DNA of 64,000 bases from Dysgonamonadaceae bacterium (GCA_031254645.1 JAIRUA010000019.1:1-64000), one strand, 5' to 3'. Shown: positions 8,762-18,944, counted from the stretch's first letter. The notes: generated from the sequence alone by a model not told the origin. Translations and numbers: made by a program.

Positions 8762-9469
8762 CTATCCCAAAAGAAAGCTGAAATCATCCTCGTTTGTCAA
8801 TTCCGTGGGCGCTTGTCCGTATCTGAAAATGCGCGCCGTTCGATCGCCGTGCAATGCCATTTTGTTATCTTCCACCCATAGCATCGAACCTTCTCGTAAC
8901 CCTACAACAGTGGTATCGCGATTGATTTCGATAAACTCACCGATACGTTGTTCGCGGGTTTCTCCGGCGTGATTTTCGGGATGTTCGTCTAAATAATGCG
9001 GATTGATTTGGAATGGGAAAAGTTTTAATGTTTTGAACTTTTTCGGCTCTACAATCGGCATATCATTGGTAGTGCGCAAGGTGGGACAGGCGATGTTTGA
9101 GCCGGCAGACCAGCCGATAAACGGCGTTCCGTTTTTCACCGCTTTGCGCATCGGTTTCATCAAATCTTTTGCGTGCAACACTTTTACCAGTTGCCACGTA
9201 TTGCCGCCGCCCACTACGATAGCGTCGGCGTTTTCAATTGCTTCTATCGGATTCGCAAAACGATGAATGCTTGTTACTTGAACGCCGATTTCGGCAAGCG
9301 CATCGTTTACTTTCGCTTCATATTCTTCATACGAAAAGGTAACGGCTGCGTAGGGAATAAAAATGATGTTTGTTGCCGTTCCGCTCAAAAAATCTTTGAT
9401 TTGCTTTTTCGGATATTCTAAATATCCTTGTCCCGGCAGACGGGAGTTACTGATTAATAGTAATTTCAT
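8762..9469 (-). CDS. pepE: Dipeptidase E (peptidase S51)
   Basis: A 235-residue cytoplasmic serine peptidase that cleaves dipeptides with an N-terminal aspartate. The nucleophile motif GWSAGSN is at 119-125 (Ser121). The preceding glycine-rich VVGGGNTWQL (85-94) and the later NPHYLDEHPENHAGETREQR region, which carries the expected His, match the family. The length equals that of Salmonella PepE (about 229). The start at 9469 gives MKLLLISNSRLPGQGYL, typical for the family. It is divergent from the AlkD-like gene across a 110-bp gap that contains -7 matches on both strands. Confidence 0.92.
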   Translation of the reverse strand: MKLLLISNSRLPGQGYLEYPKKQIKDFLSGTATNIIFIPYAAVTFSYEEYEAKVNDALAEIGVQVTSIHRFANPIEAIENADAIVVGGGNTWQLVKVLHAKDLMKPMRKAVKNGTPFIGWSAGSNIACPTLRTTNDMPIVEPKKFKTLKLFPFQINPHYLDEHPENHAGETREQRIGEFIEINRDTTVVGLREGSMLWVEDNKMALHGDRTARIFRYGQAPTELTNEDDFSFLLG

Positions 9470-9503
9470 TGTCTTTTATTTTTGTTTGTTTTTTCTTAAT
9501 GCA

Positions 9504-9511
9504 CAAAAATA
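9504..9511 (-). promoter_or_regulatory. -7 promoter element of pepE
   Basis: The minus strand reads TATTTTTG, a match to TAnnTTTG, 34 bp upstream of the pepE start. Confidence 0.45.
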
Positions 9512-9544
9512 GAGAAAAATAATGGATTTCACATTTGAAAAAGG

Positions 9545-9552
9545 TAAATTTG
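9545..9552 (+). promoter_or_regulatory. -7 promoter element of the AlkD-like gene
   Basis: TAAATTTG, 27 bp before the start codon at 9580. It is divergent from the pepE signal 33 bp away. Confidence 0.45.
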
Positions 9553-9579
9553 CACTTAATTAGCATTAGCGGATAAAAA

Positions 9580-10263
9580 ATGGACGAAATAATACGGCAA
9601 ATACGCACCGATTTACGTTTATCAATGAACGGCGTAGTTTCCACAAGTATGCGTGAAAAAGGAATGAATTATCGAATGAATTTCGGTGTAACGATTCCCA
9701 AGTTGCGACAAATTGCACAAAAATACAGAGTCGATAAAACGTTGGCAGAAGCATTGTGGCAAGAAGATGTACGTGAATTGAAAATTTTGGCAACAATGCT
9801 TTATCCCACAGTCGATTTCTCGAAAGAAGCGGTAAAAAAATGGGTGTATGAAATTCCAAATCAAGAAATTCGCGAACAAGTGTGTCGAAATCTGTTTCAA
9901 GAACTGACTTTTGTCGATGAATTGGCGCAAGTGTGGGCGGAAAGTGATGAAGTAGAGATTCGTCTTACAGGTTATTGTTTGTTTGTACGATTGTGTATCG
10001 TTCATGCTGGTGTTGCGGAAAAAGTGCAATCGGAAAAAATCATCGAAAATGCCGTGAACGATTTGAAAGCGAAGTCGATGCTCCTTCTTCAATCGGCGCT
10101 CAATGTATTAAAATATTTCGGGCGGTTGTCGAAAGAAAAAGGCGAGAATATTTTGCGGAAAATATCGGATTACGAAAAGTCGGATTATTCGCAAGAGAGA
10201 GAAATATTTGATGTATTGCGTTTTGAGTATGATTTCTGGCACACAGGTGACACGAATTTATAA
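9580..10263 (+). CDS. AlkD-like DNA alkylation repair protein
   Basis: A 227-residue all-helical protein of the AlkD/HEAT-like DNA-glycosylase superfamily. Recognisable features are GVTIPKLRQIAQKY near residues 36-49, the helical repeats with ELKILATMLYP (about 64-74), and the segment EIREQVCRNLFQELTFVDELAQVWAESD in overlapping pieces. AlkD itself excises bulky or positively charged alkylated bases without base flipping. Whether this homologue keeps that activity cannot be judged by eye. It stands alone, with its own promoter match, divergent from pepE. Confidence 0.75.
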   Translation: MDEIIRQIRTDLRLSMNGVVSTSMREKGMNYRMNFGVTIPKLRQIAQKYRVDKTLAEALWQEDVRELKILATMLYPTVDFSKEAVKKWVYEIPNQEIREQVCRNLFQELTFVDELAQVWAESDEVEIRLTGYCLFVRLCIVHAGVAEKVQSEKIIENAVNDLKAKSMLLLQSALNVLKYFGRLSKEKGENILRKISDYEKSDYSQEREIFDVLRFEYDFWHTGDTNL

Positions 10264-10300
10264 GATTTACGCGGATTTTTTTATTTCTTATCTGCGTACT

Positions 10301-10480
10301 CTATTTTTTTATATTTCGTTTTAGCAAAAAAACTGCCAGCAAAAGATTGAAAATCAATACTGCGCCAAAAGGTGCTAAAAGTTTATATTGAGGAAAAAAG
10401 AAAACACACGCAAGCGATGCCATGGCGATAACTGCAATCAAAATCCACAATACAAGCAGAACAATATTTTTAGTAATCAT
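10301..10480 (-). CDS. 59-residue two-span membrane protein
   Basis: A short frame with an ATG at 10480 and a TAG at 10301 encodes MITKNIVLLVLWILIAVIAM and a second hydrophobic segment near residues 34-53, ending LLKRNIKK. Two membrane spans separated by a short FFFPQYK turn, and a basic C-terminus, are typical of small hypothetical membrane proteins of Bacteroidales. No function is known. It lies between the AlkD-like gene and the large macroglobulin gene, pointing the other way, and ends 37 bp from the AlkD-like stop. It is supported by the coherent hydrophobic pattern and the clean gap it fills, but nothing else. Confidence 0.55.
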   Translation of the reverse strand: MITKNIVLLVLWILIAVIAMASLACVFFFPQYKLLAPFGAVLIFNLLLAVFLLKRNIKK

Positions 10481-10554
10481 TTTATTGCTATTTTAGTCCA
10501 CAAATTTATGAAAAATAATTGGAATTGAAAAGGATTTTTTCGTTTTTTATTTCG

Positions 10555-10562
10555 TAAATTTG
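10555..10562 (+). promoter_or_regulatory. -7 promoter element of the A2M-pbpC operon
   Basis: TAAATTTG at 10555-10562, 36 bp before the chosen start at 10599. It overlaps an upstream in-frame ATG at 10560, which argues against that longer start. Confidence 0.5.
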
Positions 10563-10598
10563 TACGCTAATTTTATTTATGAAAGAAAAAAATACAAT

Positions 10599-13500
10599 AT
10601 GAATATGACCAAGAGTTTTTACCTTATAGCTGTTTTATTCACAGCAATCGCTCTCTTTTCCTGCAAAGAAAAAGAGGCAGTTCCCACTTCCGAGTTTCAG
10701 CCTTTTATTAGTGCTTACACAGGCGGAGTAATTTTTAGTAATTCATCTATTTGGATTGAATTGGCAAACGAACACCCTAATGCCGAACCAAATACGGAGA
10801 TTTCGGAAAGACTGTTTTCGTTTTCGCCCTCTATCAAAGGAAAAGCGTTTTGGGAAAGTTCGAGACGAATTAGATTTATTCCCGATGAGAATGCGCTGAA
10901 AAACGGACAAAGTTACCGTGCTTCGTTTGATTTGGGCGCACTACTCGATGTACCGAAACGATTGAGAACGTTCAATTTTGAGTTTCAAGTGGAAGAACGG
11001 CATTTCTCGCTTCAAACCTACCCTTTGAGTGTCAATCCGAATAATTCGGAACTGATGAACACACAGGGTGTCATCATTTTTAGCGATAATATTGGTAATG
11101 TGGAAGATGTGCAAAAAATGTTTTCTGCAAAAACGACCGAAAATCAGGATTTTTCCGTCATCGTTTCGGCAACGAGTAATCCGCAAGTTTTTAATTTTTC
11201 GATAGACGATATTCAGCGACAAGCGGCTGAATTTCGAATAGACATAACTGCCAACGGACGACCAATCGGCACAAGCAAAACAGAAACGAGATGGGTAATC
11301 ATTCCTGCGCTTGATTCATTTGAAGTGCTTGATGCAGCAGTGATTTACGAGCCAGAATTTGGCATACAAGTTACTTTTTCCGACCTCGTTTCTACTCGCC
11401 AAAATCTGCAAGGATTGATTACATTAACCAATGTCAGAAATTACACTCGCCAAGTTATCGGTAACAAAGTAATGCTGTATTTTGACCGTACTTCGCTTCA
11501 AAATGTGGAAGTTATAGTAAACGAAAACCTTAGAAGTCAAAGCGATAAAACTTTGGGGAAAACTTTCTCGAAAACGCTCGCAGTCGAAATTCCGAAACCG
11601 CAAGTAGAATTGCGAAGTACGGGAAATATTCTACCCAATTCCGACAACCTGATGGTACCGTTTCGTGCCGTGAGTCTTCGTGCGGTTGATTTGAATATTA
11701 TCCGAATTTACGAAAACAACATTCTAATGTTCTTACAGTCAAACCGTTTGTCGGGATCGAATGAACTCCGGCGTTCGGGGCGTTTGGTGTATCGTACCAC
11801 GTTGCGCTTGGATAACGACCCAACGAAAGACTTAACCACGTGGAATGATTTTTCGATTGATTTATCTAATCTTTTCGAGCAAGAGCCGGGTGCGATTTAT
11901 CGCGTAGAACTTTCGTTTCGCCAAGCTTATTCTGCTTATCCTTGCGGTGAAGAAACGGATTTGCCGGCAGGTGAAAATTTGCGACAAACCACATCGAGCG
12001 AACTGACCGAAGAAGATATGGCTTTTTGGGATAGTCCCCATTCGGGATTTTGGTATTCGCCTAATATTGAGCGAAATTGGAATTTATACAATTGGCAAGA
12101 GCGCGATAATCCGTGCCATCCAACTTATTTTATGGACCAGAATAGAGTGGCGGCTACCAACGTAATGACGACGAATGTGGGCGTTATCGCCAAATCAAAT
12201 TCCAATAATAAATGGTGGATTTCCACGAGCTGTCTTCTTACGACACGTCCGTTACGGAATGCCGAGATTACGATTTATAACATTCAACTTCAGTCGATTG
12301 GAACGGCACAAACCGACTCCGACGGATTTGCCGTTATCTCACCGAGCGGTCAGCCTTTTGCACTGATTGCCGAGCACGGCGGACAAAAAACATACCTGCG
12401 TTTGGTGCCGGGCGAAGACAATTCTACAAGTCGCTTCGATGTTAGCGGACAGCAGATTGAGCGAGGATTGAAAGGATTTATTTATGGTGAGCGCGGCGTG
12501 TGGCGACCGGGTGATTCATTGCACGTTACATTTATTTTGCACGATCCCGAACTGCGAATTCCTAATAATCACCCCGTTACGTTTGAAATTTACAATCCAC
12601 TCGGACAATTTTACAACCGGCAAGTCGCTACAAAATGCGTGAGCGGATTTTATTCGTTTCCGGTTGCCACGCAGCCGAGCGATCCCACAGGTTTGTGGAA
12701 CGCTTATGTGCGAGTGGGCAGAGCGAGTTTTCATCGTGCGTTTCGCATTGAAACCGTGCGACCTAACCGACTAAAAATCGATCTTAATTTGCCTGATAGA
12801 ATTGATGCTTCGAGAGGAAAAATTCCTGTAACGCTCACTTCGAGTTGGCTCACAGGTGCAACCGCCCGAAATTTGAACTCGAAAGTAGAAATGCGATTAA
12901 GTCGTGTAAATACGCAATTTGCAGGATTCGAGCAATTTACTTTTAATAATCCGGCAAGTAGTTTCGTTTCGAGTGAACACGAAATTTTCGACGGAAAGAT
13001 TGATAACGAGGGCGTTGCCCGTTTCGAATTTGACATTCCCGAAGCCCAAAATGCGCCCGGAATGTTGAACGCCGGCATTACCACACGTGTTTTTGAGCAA
13101 GGTGGTGATGCAAGCATTAATTTTCAAACCGTTCCGTTTTCACCGTTCAGTTCATACGTGGGAATAAATCTGAACAGACCCGACAGAAGTTTTATCGAAA
13201 CCGATGCGCCGCACACATTTAATATCGTTACGCTCACGCCTAACGGACAACCGACAAATCGTACAAATCTTGAATACAAAATTTATAAATTAAATTGGTC
13301 GTGGTGGTGGCAACAGCAAAACGAATCGTTTGAAAATTATGTCAATAGCACTTCCATTACGCCTGTGGCGCAAGGAAATTTACGGACAACAAATGGCAGA
13401 GCAACGTTCAATTTTACGGTCAATTATCCCGAATGGGGACGTTATTTGGTATATGTGAAAGACAACGAAAGCGGACACGCAACGGGCGGAATTGTGCATT

Positions 13501-16157
13501 TCGATTGGCCAAGTTCGCGTGGTCGGGCAAATAGAGAAGACGCAAGCGGCATCACAATGTTGGCGTTTTCCACTGATAAAGAGTCGTATAACGTAGGCGA
13601 AGAAGTTGTTGTAACCATTCCTGCTTCGGCAGGCGGCACGGCTTTGTTGGCTATCGAAAACGGATCAACGGTGCTTAATCGCACATGGGTTTCGGTTGCC
13701 AATCAAGGTGATACGCAATATCGTTTTCGTGTTACGCCCGAAATGGCACCCAATTTTTACATACATATCAGCCTATTGCAACCGCACGCACAAACCATTA
13801 ACGATTTGCCAATCAGAATGTACGGCGTTGTTCCGGTAATGGTTTTCAACCAAGAATCGATTTTGAATCCGAGAATTGAAATGCCCGATGTGCTTCGCCC
13901 CGAAACCGAATTTACGATACGAGTGTCGGAACAAAACGGAAAACCAATGACTTACACGTTGGCAATTGTGGATGACGGATTGTTAGATTTAACCAATTTC
14001 CGCACGCCCAATCCGTGGAATCATTTTTACGCTCGCGAAGCGTTGGGAATCCGCACTTGGGATATGTACGATTTTGTAATCGGTGCATTTTCAGGAAGAT
14101 ATGGCTCGCTTTTTGCTGTTGGTGGCGATGAGCAACTTCGTCCTGCCAACCGTCAGGCGAACCGATTCCGTCCTGTTGTAAAACATTTAGGACCGTTCAC
14201 AACCACTCGCAATGGCACTAATACACATCGAATTACGCTTCCGCCATACGTCGGCTCGGTGCGTACAATGGTGGTGGCAGGTCAAGACGGCGCGTTTGGA
14301 AATGCCGAAAAAACGACACCTGTACGTTCGCCGTTGATGGTGCTTTCGTCGTTGCCCAGAGTGCTGAGTACCAACGAAGAAATAGTCCTTCCTGTCAATG
14401 TTTTTGCGATGGAGAATTCGGTGCGAAACGTAAATGTGCAGGTGCAAACAACCGGACTTTTACAAGCGGCTAACGGAAATCGTCAATCGCTCACGTTCAA
14501 CACGCCGGGCGACGATATTCTCTATTTCCCGATGAAAACCAACGGAAAAACCGGCGTAGAAACAATCACGATTACTGCCACCGGAAACGGACAAACGGCT
14601 ACGGAAACCATTGAAATTGAAGTGCGAAATCCAAATCCGCCCATTATTTTGGCGCAAAACAAATTGTTAAACGCAGGCGAAACCGCCGAATTTTTGTACC
14701 AAATGAGCGGCGAAGCCACAAGCGAAGATTGGATAAAACTCGAAGTTTCACGCATTCCGTCGGTGGATATTACGCGCAGGCTCGATTTCTTGCAGAATTA
14801 TACACATCTTTGCACCGAACAAGTTACGTCTGTGGCGTTTCCATTGCTCTTTGTTTCGCAATTCAAAGAGCTGAATGCGGCTGAAAATGAACAAAACACG
14901 AGAAATATTCGCAATGCTATTCAGCAGCTTTATGGCAGACAGTTGAACGGTGGCGGAATGGTTTTTTGGGCAGGACAAAGCCAGGTAAATAATTGGGTTA
15001 CAACGTATGTCGGGCATTTTCTTCTGTTGGCACGAGAAAAAGGATTTGAGGTAAACGAAGGCGTTCTCAATCGTTGGCGCACGTTCCAACAGCGAGAGGC
15101 GAGAACGTGGTCGCCAAGTACGGCAAATAATTATCATTCAAGAGATTCCGAACTTCAACAAGCATACAGATTGTACACGCTTGCGCTTGCCGGATCGCCC
15201 GAATTGGGTGCAATGAACCGCATGAAAGAAATGCGAAACCTTTCACAACAAGCACGTTGGCGACTGGCTGCCGCCTATGCTCTTATTGGACAAACGACGG
15301 CTGCCGAAGAACTGATTTTCAACATTCCGATTTCAGTTGAAGAGCATTCGGGTGGTGACACATTTGGCTCGTCCATTCGCGACGAAGCGATGATTTTGGA
15401 AACGCTCACGTTAATGGGACGATTGGACATTGCTTTCCGACAAGCACAATCGCTGTCTGAACGTTTGTCGAAAGAAAGTTGGTTTAGCACACAATCAACC
15501 GCTTACGCCCTTATCGCAATGGCTTCGTTGTCAGAAAAAATGTCGGGTACAATTCAATTCAATTGGACATTGAACGGCAGAGCGCAAACGGCAGTCAATT
15601 CACGCAGAGCTGTTTTCCAAACTGATTTGGCAACTCGTCCGGCAAATGGAAATCTGTCGCTCACGAACAACGGCGATGGTGTTTTGTATGTCAATCTCGT
15701 AACAAAATCCAAACCACTTATCGACACTTCGCCCGACGTTTTCAACGGTTTGAGGCTCGAAGTTTCTTACACCGATTTGGGAGGAAACACAATACAGGTG
15801 AATGAATTGCAACAAGGTACGGATTTCATTGCCGTAGTGCAAGTCACCAACCAAAGCAATCGTACACTCACGGATTTGGCGCTTACGCATATCATTCCGT
15901 CGGGTTGGGAGATTTTCAATGAGCGACTGTTTTCCGCCAACGAAACGACCGATAACTCCTATACCTATCGTGATATTCGAGATGACCGAGTGCTCACTTA
16001 TTTTGACCTGCAACGCACGCAAACCAAAACATTTAGAGTTCGTTTGCAGGCGGCGTATGTCGGCACATTCGTACTACCTGCTATTCTTTGCGAAGCAATG
16101 TATGATACGGAAGTGAATGGCAGGTTGAGAAGTGGGAGTGTGAGAGTTATGAGGTAA
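10599..16157 (+). CDS. Bacterial alpha-2-macroglobulin lipoprotein
   Basis: A 1852-residue lipoprotein related to E. coli YfhM. The signal peptide ends in the lipobox LFSC (Cys22). Macroglobulin (MG) domains follow, then a bait-type region, the A2M domain (for example MTYTLAIVDDGLLDLTNFRTP in shorter pieces) and an alpha/alpha toroid. The thioester motif CTEQ is intact at about residue 1405 within THLCTEQVTSVAFP. A2M proteins trap proteases through this thioester. Bacterial type I members are thought to protect the periplasm when the outer membrane is breached, together with PBP1C. The stop overlaps the pbpC start by one base (TAATG), so the pair is translationally coupled. Start chosen at 10599 (MNMTKSFYLIAV) for the signal peptide and the promoter position. 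The residues after Cys22 are KEKE, discussed in the findings. Confidence 0.93.
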   Translation: MNMTKSFYLIAVLFTAIALFSCKEKEAVPTSEFQPFISAYTGGVIFSNSSIWIELANEHPNAEPNTEISERLFSFSPSIKGKAFWESSRRIRFIPDENALKNGQSYRASFDLGALLDVPKRLRTFNFEFQVEERHFSLQTYPLSVNPNNSELMNTQGVIIFSDNIGNVEDVQKMFSAKTTENQDFSVIVSATSNPQVFNFSIDDIQRQAAEFRIDITANGRPIGTSKTETRWVIIPALDSFEVLDAAVIYEPEFGIQVTFSDLVSTRQNLQGLITLTNVRNYTRQVIGNKVMLYFDRTSLQNVEVIVNENLRSQSDKTLGKTFSKTLAVEIPKPQVELRSTGNILPNSDNLMVPFRAVSLRAVDLNIIRIYENNILMFLQSNRLSGSNELRRSGRLVYRTTLRLDNDPTKDLTTWNDFSIDLSNLFEQEPGAIYRVELSFRQAYSAYPCGEETDLPAGENLRQTTSSELTEEDMAFWDSPHSGFWYSPNIERNWNLYNWQERDNPCHPTYFMDQNRVAATNVMTTNVGVIAKSNSNNKWWISTSCLLTTRPLRNAEITIYNIQLQSIGTAQTDSDGFAVISPSGQPFALIAEHGGQKTYLRLVPGEDNSTSRFDVSGQQIERGLKGFIYGERGVWRPGDSLHVTFILHDPELRIPNNHPVTFEIYNPLGQFYNRQVATKCVSGFYSFPVATQPSDPTGLWNAYVRVGRASFHRAFRIETVRPNRLKIDLNLPDRIDASRGKIPVTLTSSWLTGATARNLNSKVEMRLSRVNTQFAGFEQFTFNNPASSFVSSEHEIFDGKIDNEGVARFEFDIPEAQNAPGMLNAGITTRVFEQGGDASINFQTVPFSPFSSYVGINLNRPDRSFIETDAPHTFNIVTLTPNGQPTNRTNLEYKIYKLNWSWWWQQQNESFENYVNSTSITPVAQGNLRTTNGRATFNFTVNYPEWGRYLVYVKDNESGHATGGIVHFDWPSSRGRANREDASGITMLAFSTDKESYNVGEEVVVTIPASAGGTALLAIENGSTVLNRTWVSVANQGDTQYRFRVTPEMAPNFYIHISLLQPHAQTINDLPIRMYGVVPVMVFNQESILNPRIEMPDVLRPETEFTIRVSEQNGKPMTYTLAIVDDGLLDLTNFRTPNPWNHFYAREALGIRTWDMYDFVIGAFSGRYGSLFAVGGDEQLRPANRQANRFRPVVKHLGPFTTTRNGTNTHRITLPPYVGSVRTMVVAGQDGAFGNAEKTTPVRSPLMVLSSLPRVLSTNEEIVLPVNVFAMENSVRNVNVQVQTTGLLQAANGNRQSLTFNTPGDDILYFPMKTNGKTGVETITITATGNGQTATETIEIEVRNPNPPIILAQNKLLNAGETAEFLYQMSGEATSEDWIKLEVSRIPSVDITRRLDFLQNYTHLCTEQVTSVAFPLLFVSQFKELNAAENEQNTRNIRNAIQQLYGRQLNGGGMVFWAGQSQVNNWVTTYVGHFLLLAREKGFEVNEGVLNRWRTFQQREARTWSPSTANNYHSRDSELQQAYRLYTLALAGSPELGAMNRMKEMRNLSQQARWRLAAAYALIGQTTAAEELIFNIPISVEEHSGGDTFGSSIRDEAMILETLTLMGRLDIAFRQAQSLSERLSKESWFSTQSTAYALIAMASLSEKMSGTIQFNWTLNGRAQTAVNSRRAVFQTDLATRPANGNLSLTNNGDGVLYVNLVTKSKPLIDTSPDVFNGLRLEVSYTDLGGNTIQVNELQQGTDFIAVVQVTNQSNRTLTDLALTHIIPSGWEIFNERLFSANETTDNSYTYRDIRDDRVLTYFDLQRTQTKTFRVRLQAAYVGTFVLPAILCEAMYDTEVNGRLRSGSVRVMR

Positions 16158-18466
16158 TGAATAAGTTGAATATTACGAGTATTTTCAAAACCAAAAGAGC
16201 AATCTTAATTCCGATTGCTCTTTTGTTGATTTGGTATATATTTTGTTTGCCGAAAAATTTATTCAACCTGTCTTATTCCACCGTCGTTACCGACCGCAAC
16301 GGCGAACTGCTCGGCGCACGAATTGCCGACGACCAACAATGGCGTTTCCCGCCTTCCGACAACATTCCCGAACGATTCAAAATCAGCCTCATACAATTCG
16401 AAGATCAATATTTCCGCAAACACCCGGGCGTAAATCCGCTCTCGATTACACGCGCCACACTTCAAAACATACAAGAAAAACGAGTCGTGAGCGGCGGAAG
16501 CACCCTCACAATGCAAGTGATTCGCCTTTCGAGAAACCGAAACCGAACGTTTTTTGAAAAAATAATCGAAGGGATTTTGGCAACTCGTCTCGAGTTTCGT
16601 CACTCAAAAGACGAAATTTTAGCACTCTACGTCTCACACGCACCCTTCGGCGGAAACGTGGTGGGACTTGATGCTGCCGCATGGCGATATTTTGGTCGTC
16701 CTGCCGAACAGCTTTCGTGGGCGGAATCGGCAACTTTAGCGGTTTTGCCCAATTCGCCCTCGTTATTGCACTTAGCCCGAAACCGTGAAGCGTTACTCGA
16801 AAAACGAAACCGACTGTTGCGAAGACTTTTCGACAGAAATATTATCGACCAACTCACTTACGAACTTGCTCTGAGTGAGCCGCTTCCCGGCGCACCTTAT
16901 CCGCTTCCGCAAATTGCACCGCATTTGGTTACGCATTTTTTCAACACAAAGCGCGGTGAACAATCCGTTTCCACTATCGACCGAAATGTGCAAATTCGCA
17001 TTGAAAATCTGCTCGAACGCCATCACCGAGAATTTGCCCGAAACGATATTCAAAACCTCGCAGCTATCGTTATCGACATCGCTACAAACGAAGTCATTGC
17101 CTATTGCGGAAACGTGAATTTCGGCGAAAATCGCTTTGGGAATCAAGTCGATATCATTCAATCCGAACGAAGCACGGGCAGCATTTTGAAACCTTTTCTT
17201 TTTGAAACGATGCTGAACGAAGGCGAAATCTTACCCCGAACGCTTGTTCCCGATATTCCGATAAATATCAGCGGTTTTGCGCCGCAAAATTTCAATTTGC
17301 AGTTCGAGGGCGCCATTTCTGTGTCTGATGCTGTTGCTCGCTCGTTCAATATTCCGTTGGTGTATATGTTGCGACAGCACGGTGTTCCGAAATTTCATCA
17401 TTATTTGCGACAAAATCAAATTGCCGATGTGCCGCAAACGGCTTCGCACTACGGACTTTCGCTCATTTTGGGCGGCGCGGAAGCACGATTGGGCGATGTT
17501 ACGAACGCTTATGCAAATATGGCGCGTACATTGTTGGGGTTGGAAAGCTCTCACTACACATTATTGCTCAACGAAAAACCGCAAACAATAAACACTACAT
17601 TTAATAAAGGCACAGTTTGGCAAGTTTTTGATGCGATAAAAGAAGTCAATCGTCCCGAAGAAATTGATTGGCAAGCCATTCAAACAATGCAAACCATAGC
17701 GTGGAAAACCGGCACGAGTTACGGATTTCGAGATGCCTGGGCGGTTGGCGTAACGCCCCGATACGCAGTCGGCGTGTGGGTGGGCAACGCTTCAGGTGCA
17801 GGCAGACCGAATTTGACAGGTGCACGTACCGCCGGACCGGTAATGTTCGATATTTTCGAAATACTTCCCTCGTCAAATTGGTTTGAATTGCCTGAAGGCG
17901 AATTTATCGAAGCCGAAATTTGCCGACAATCCGGTCATTTGCGAGGGCGTTTTTGTGACGATACGGAAACAAGATTAATTCTGCCTATTGGAATGCGTAG
18001 CGAAGCCTGTCCGTACCACATTCGCGTTAATCTCACAGCAGATGAGCGATTTCGGGTTTATGAACATTGTGTCGAGCAAGTTGCTGCCGTTCAGAGCAGT
18101 TGGTTTGTACTTCCACCCGCTTGGGCGTGGTATTATCGTCAGCACAATCCGAGTTATCGCTCGCTTCCGCCCTTTTTGCCGGGTTGCGGCGGCAATTCAC
18201 ACAATCCGATGCAATTCATTTACCCGCAAGGAAATACACGCGTTTTTCTTCCCCGACAATTAGACGGAACGATAGGCGTAATCACTTTCGAACTTGCACA
18301 CGCACAACAAAATGCAATCGTTTTTTGGCATATCAACAATGAATATTTTGGTGCAACAAGCGATTTTCATACCATCTCAGTCAATTTACCTGTCGGCGAA
18401 CATTTTATTACAGTTGTTGATAATGAGGGGAATACATTGTCTGTTTCGGTTGAGATAATGGAATAG
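16157..18466 (+). CDS. pbpC: Penicillin-binding protein 1C
   Basis: A 769-residue bifunctional peptidoglycan synthase. One membrane anchor lies at about 15-30. The glycosyltransferase GT51 domain has EDQYFRKHPGVNP (catalytic Glu82) and GGSTLTMQ at 113-120. The transpeptidase domain has the SxxK motif SILK at 342-345 and KTGTS at 517-521. A BiPBP_C-type beta domain ends the protein (about 680-769), as usual for PBP1C. PBP1C is the partner of bacterial alpha-2-macroglobulin, and here the ATG overlaps the stop of that gene, the arrangement seen for yfhM-pbpC. All catalytic signatures are intact. The stop lies 4 bp from the convergent rlmH stop, so there is no space for a conventional terminator between them. 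Confidence 0.95.
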   Translation: MNKLNITSIFKTKRAILIPIALLLIWYIFCLPKNLFNLSYSTVVTDRNGELLGARIADDQQWRFPPSDNIPERFKISLIQFEDQYFRKHPGVNPLSITRATLQNIQEKRVVSGGSTLTMQVIRLSRNRNRTFFEKIIEGILATRLEFRHSKDEILALYVSHAPFGGNVVGLDAAAWRYFGRPAEQLSWAESATLAVLPNSPSLLHLARNREALLEKRNRLLRRLFDRNIIDQLTYELALSEPLPGAPYPLPQIAPHLVTHFFNTKRGEQSVSTIDRNVQIRIENLLERHHREFARNDIQNLAAIVIDIATNEVIAYCGNVNFGENRFGNQVDIIQSERSTGSILKPFLFETMLNEGEILPRTLVPDIPINISGFAPQNFNLQFEGAISVSDAVARSFNIPLVYMLRQHGVPKFHHYLRQNQIADVPQTASHYGLSLILGGAEARLGDVTNAYANMARTLLGLESSHYTLLLNEKPQTINTTFNKGTVWQVFDAIKEVNRPEEIDWQAIQTMQTIAWKTGTSYGFRDAWAVGVTPRYAVGVWVGNASGAGRPNLTGARTAGPVMFDIFEILPSSNWFELPEGEFIEAEICRQSGHLRGRFCDDTETRLILPIGMRSEACPYHIRVNLTADERFRVYEHCVEQVAAVQSSWFVLPPAWAWYYRQHNPSYRSLPPFLPGCGGNSHNPMQFIYPQGNTRVFLPRQLDGTIGVITFELAHAQQNAIVFWHINNEYFGATSDFHTISVNLPVGEHFITVVDNEGNTLSVSVEIME

Positions 18467-18470
18467 AAAA

Positions 18471-18944
18471 TTATTCGTGATGATACAGCTCATTATTCAA
18501 AATTGTCATTGCCCGATATAATTGTTCCACAAATACAAACCGTACCATTTGATGTGTAAATGTCATCTTTGAAAGCGAAATTTTCTCATTTGCTAACGCA
18601 TAAATCTCTTCCGAAAACCCGTAAGGACCACCCACGATAAAAATCAATCGTTTCGGTACGCTATGTGTTTTCTTTTCTATGAATTGTGAAAATTCGATAG
18701 ACGAAAATTGCTTCCCCTTATCATCAAGCAACACCACATAATCAGACGATTGCAAGATTTTTTTCAGATTGTTTCCCTCCTGTATTTTCTGTTCTTTTTC
18801 CGATAATTTTTTCGTGTTTTTTGCATCGGGAACAATTTCCACTTCAAATGAAATGTAAAAATTAACGCGCTTTCGATAAGTATCAATGAGCTGCGCAATG
18901 CTGTCTTGGTCGGTCTTCCCGACGGAAAGTAAAACTATCTTCAT
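18471..18944 (-). CDS. rlmH: 23S rRNA (pseudouridine1915-N3)-methyltransferase RlmH
   Basis: A 157-residue SPOUT-fold methyltransferase that modifies pseudouridine 1915 in helix 69 of 23S rRNA. The glycine-rich SAM-binding knot appears as FIVGGPYGFSEE. The conserved C-terminal segment is FTHQMVRFVFVEQLYRA, followed by NNELYHHE, the usual RlmH ending. A frame four codons longer starts at 18956; MKIVLLSVGKT at 18944 is the family's usual start and is preferred. It runs convergent to pbpC with only 4 bp between the stops, and divergent from nadC. Confidence 0.95.
   Translation of the reverse strand: MKIVLLSVGKTDQDSIAQLIDTYRKRVNFYISFEVEIVPDAKNTKKLSEKEQKIQEGNNLKKILQSSDYVVLLDDKGKQFSSIEFSQFIEKKTHSVPKRLIFIVGGPYGFSEEIYALANEKISLSKMTFTHQMVRFVFVEQLYRAMTILNNELYHHE

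Noticed and set aside
9622-10092. 156-codon frame opposite the AlkD-like gene
   Set aside because: Antisense, His/Phe/Cys-rich, no family signal.
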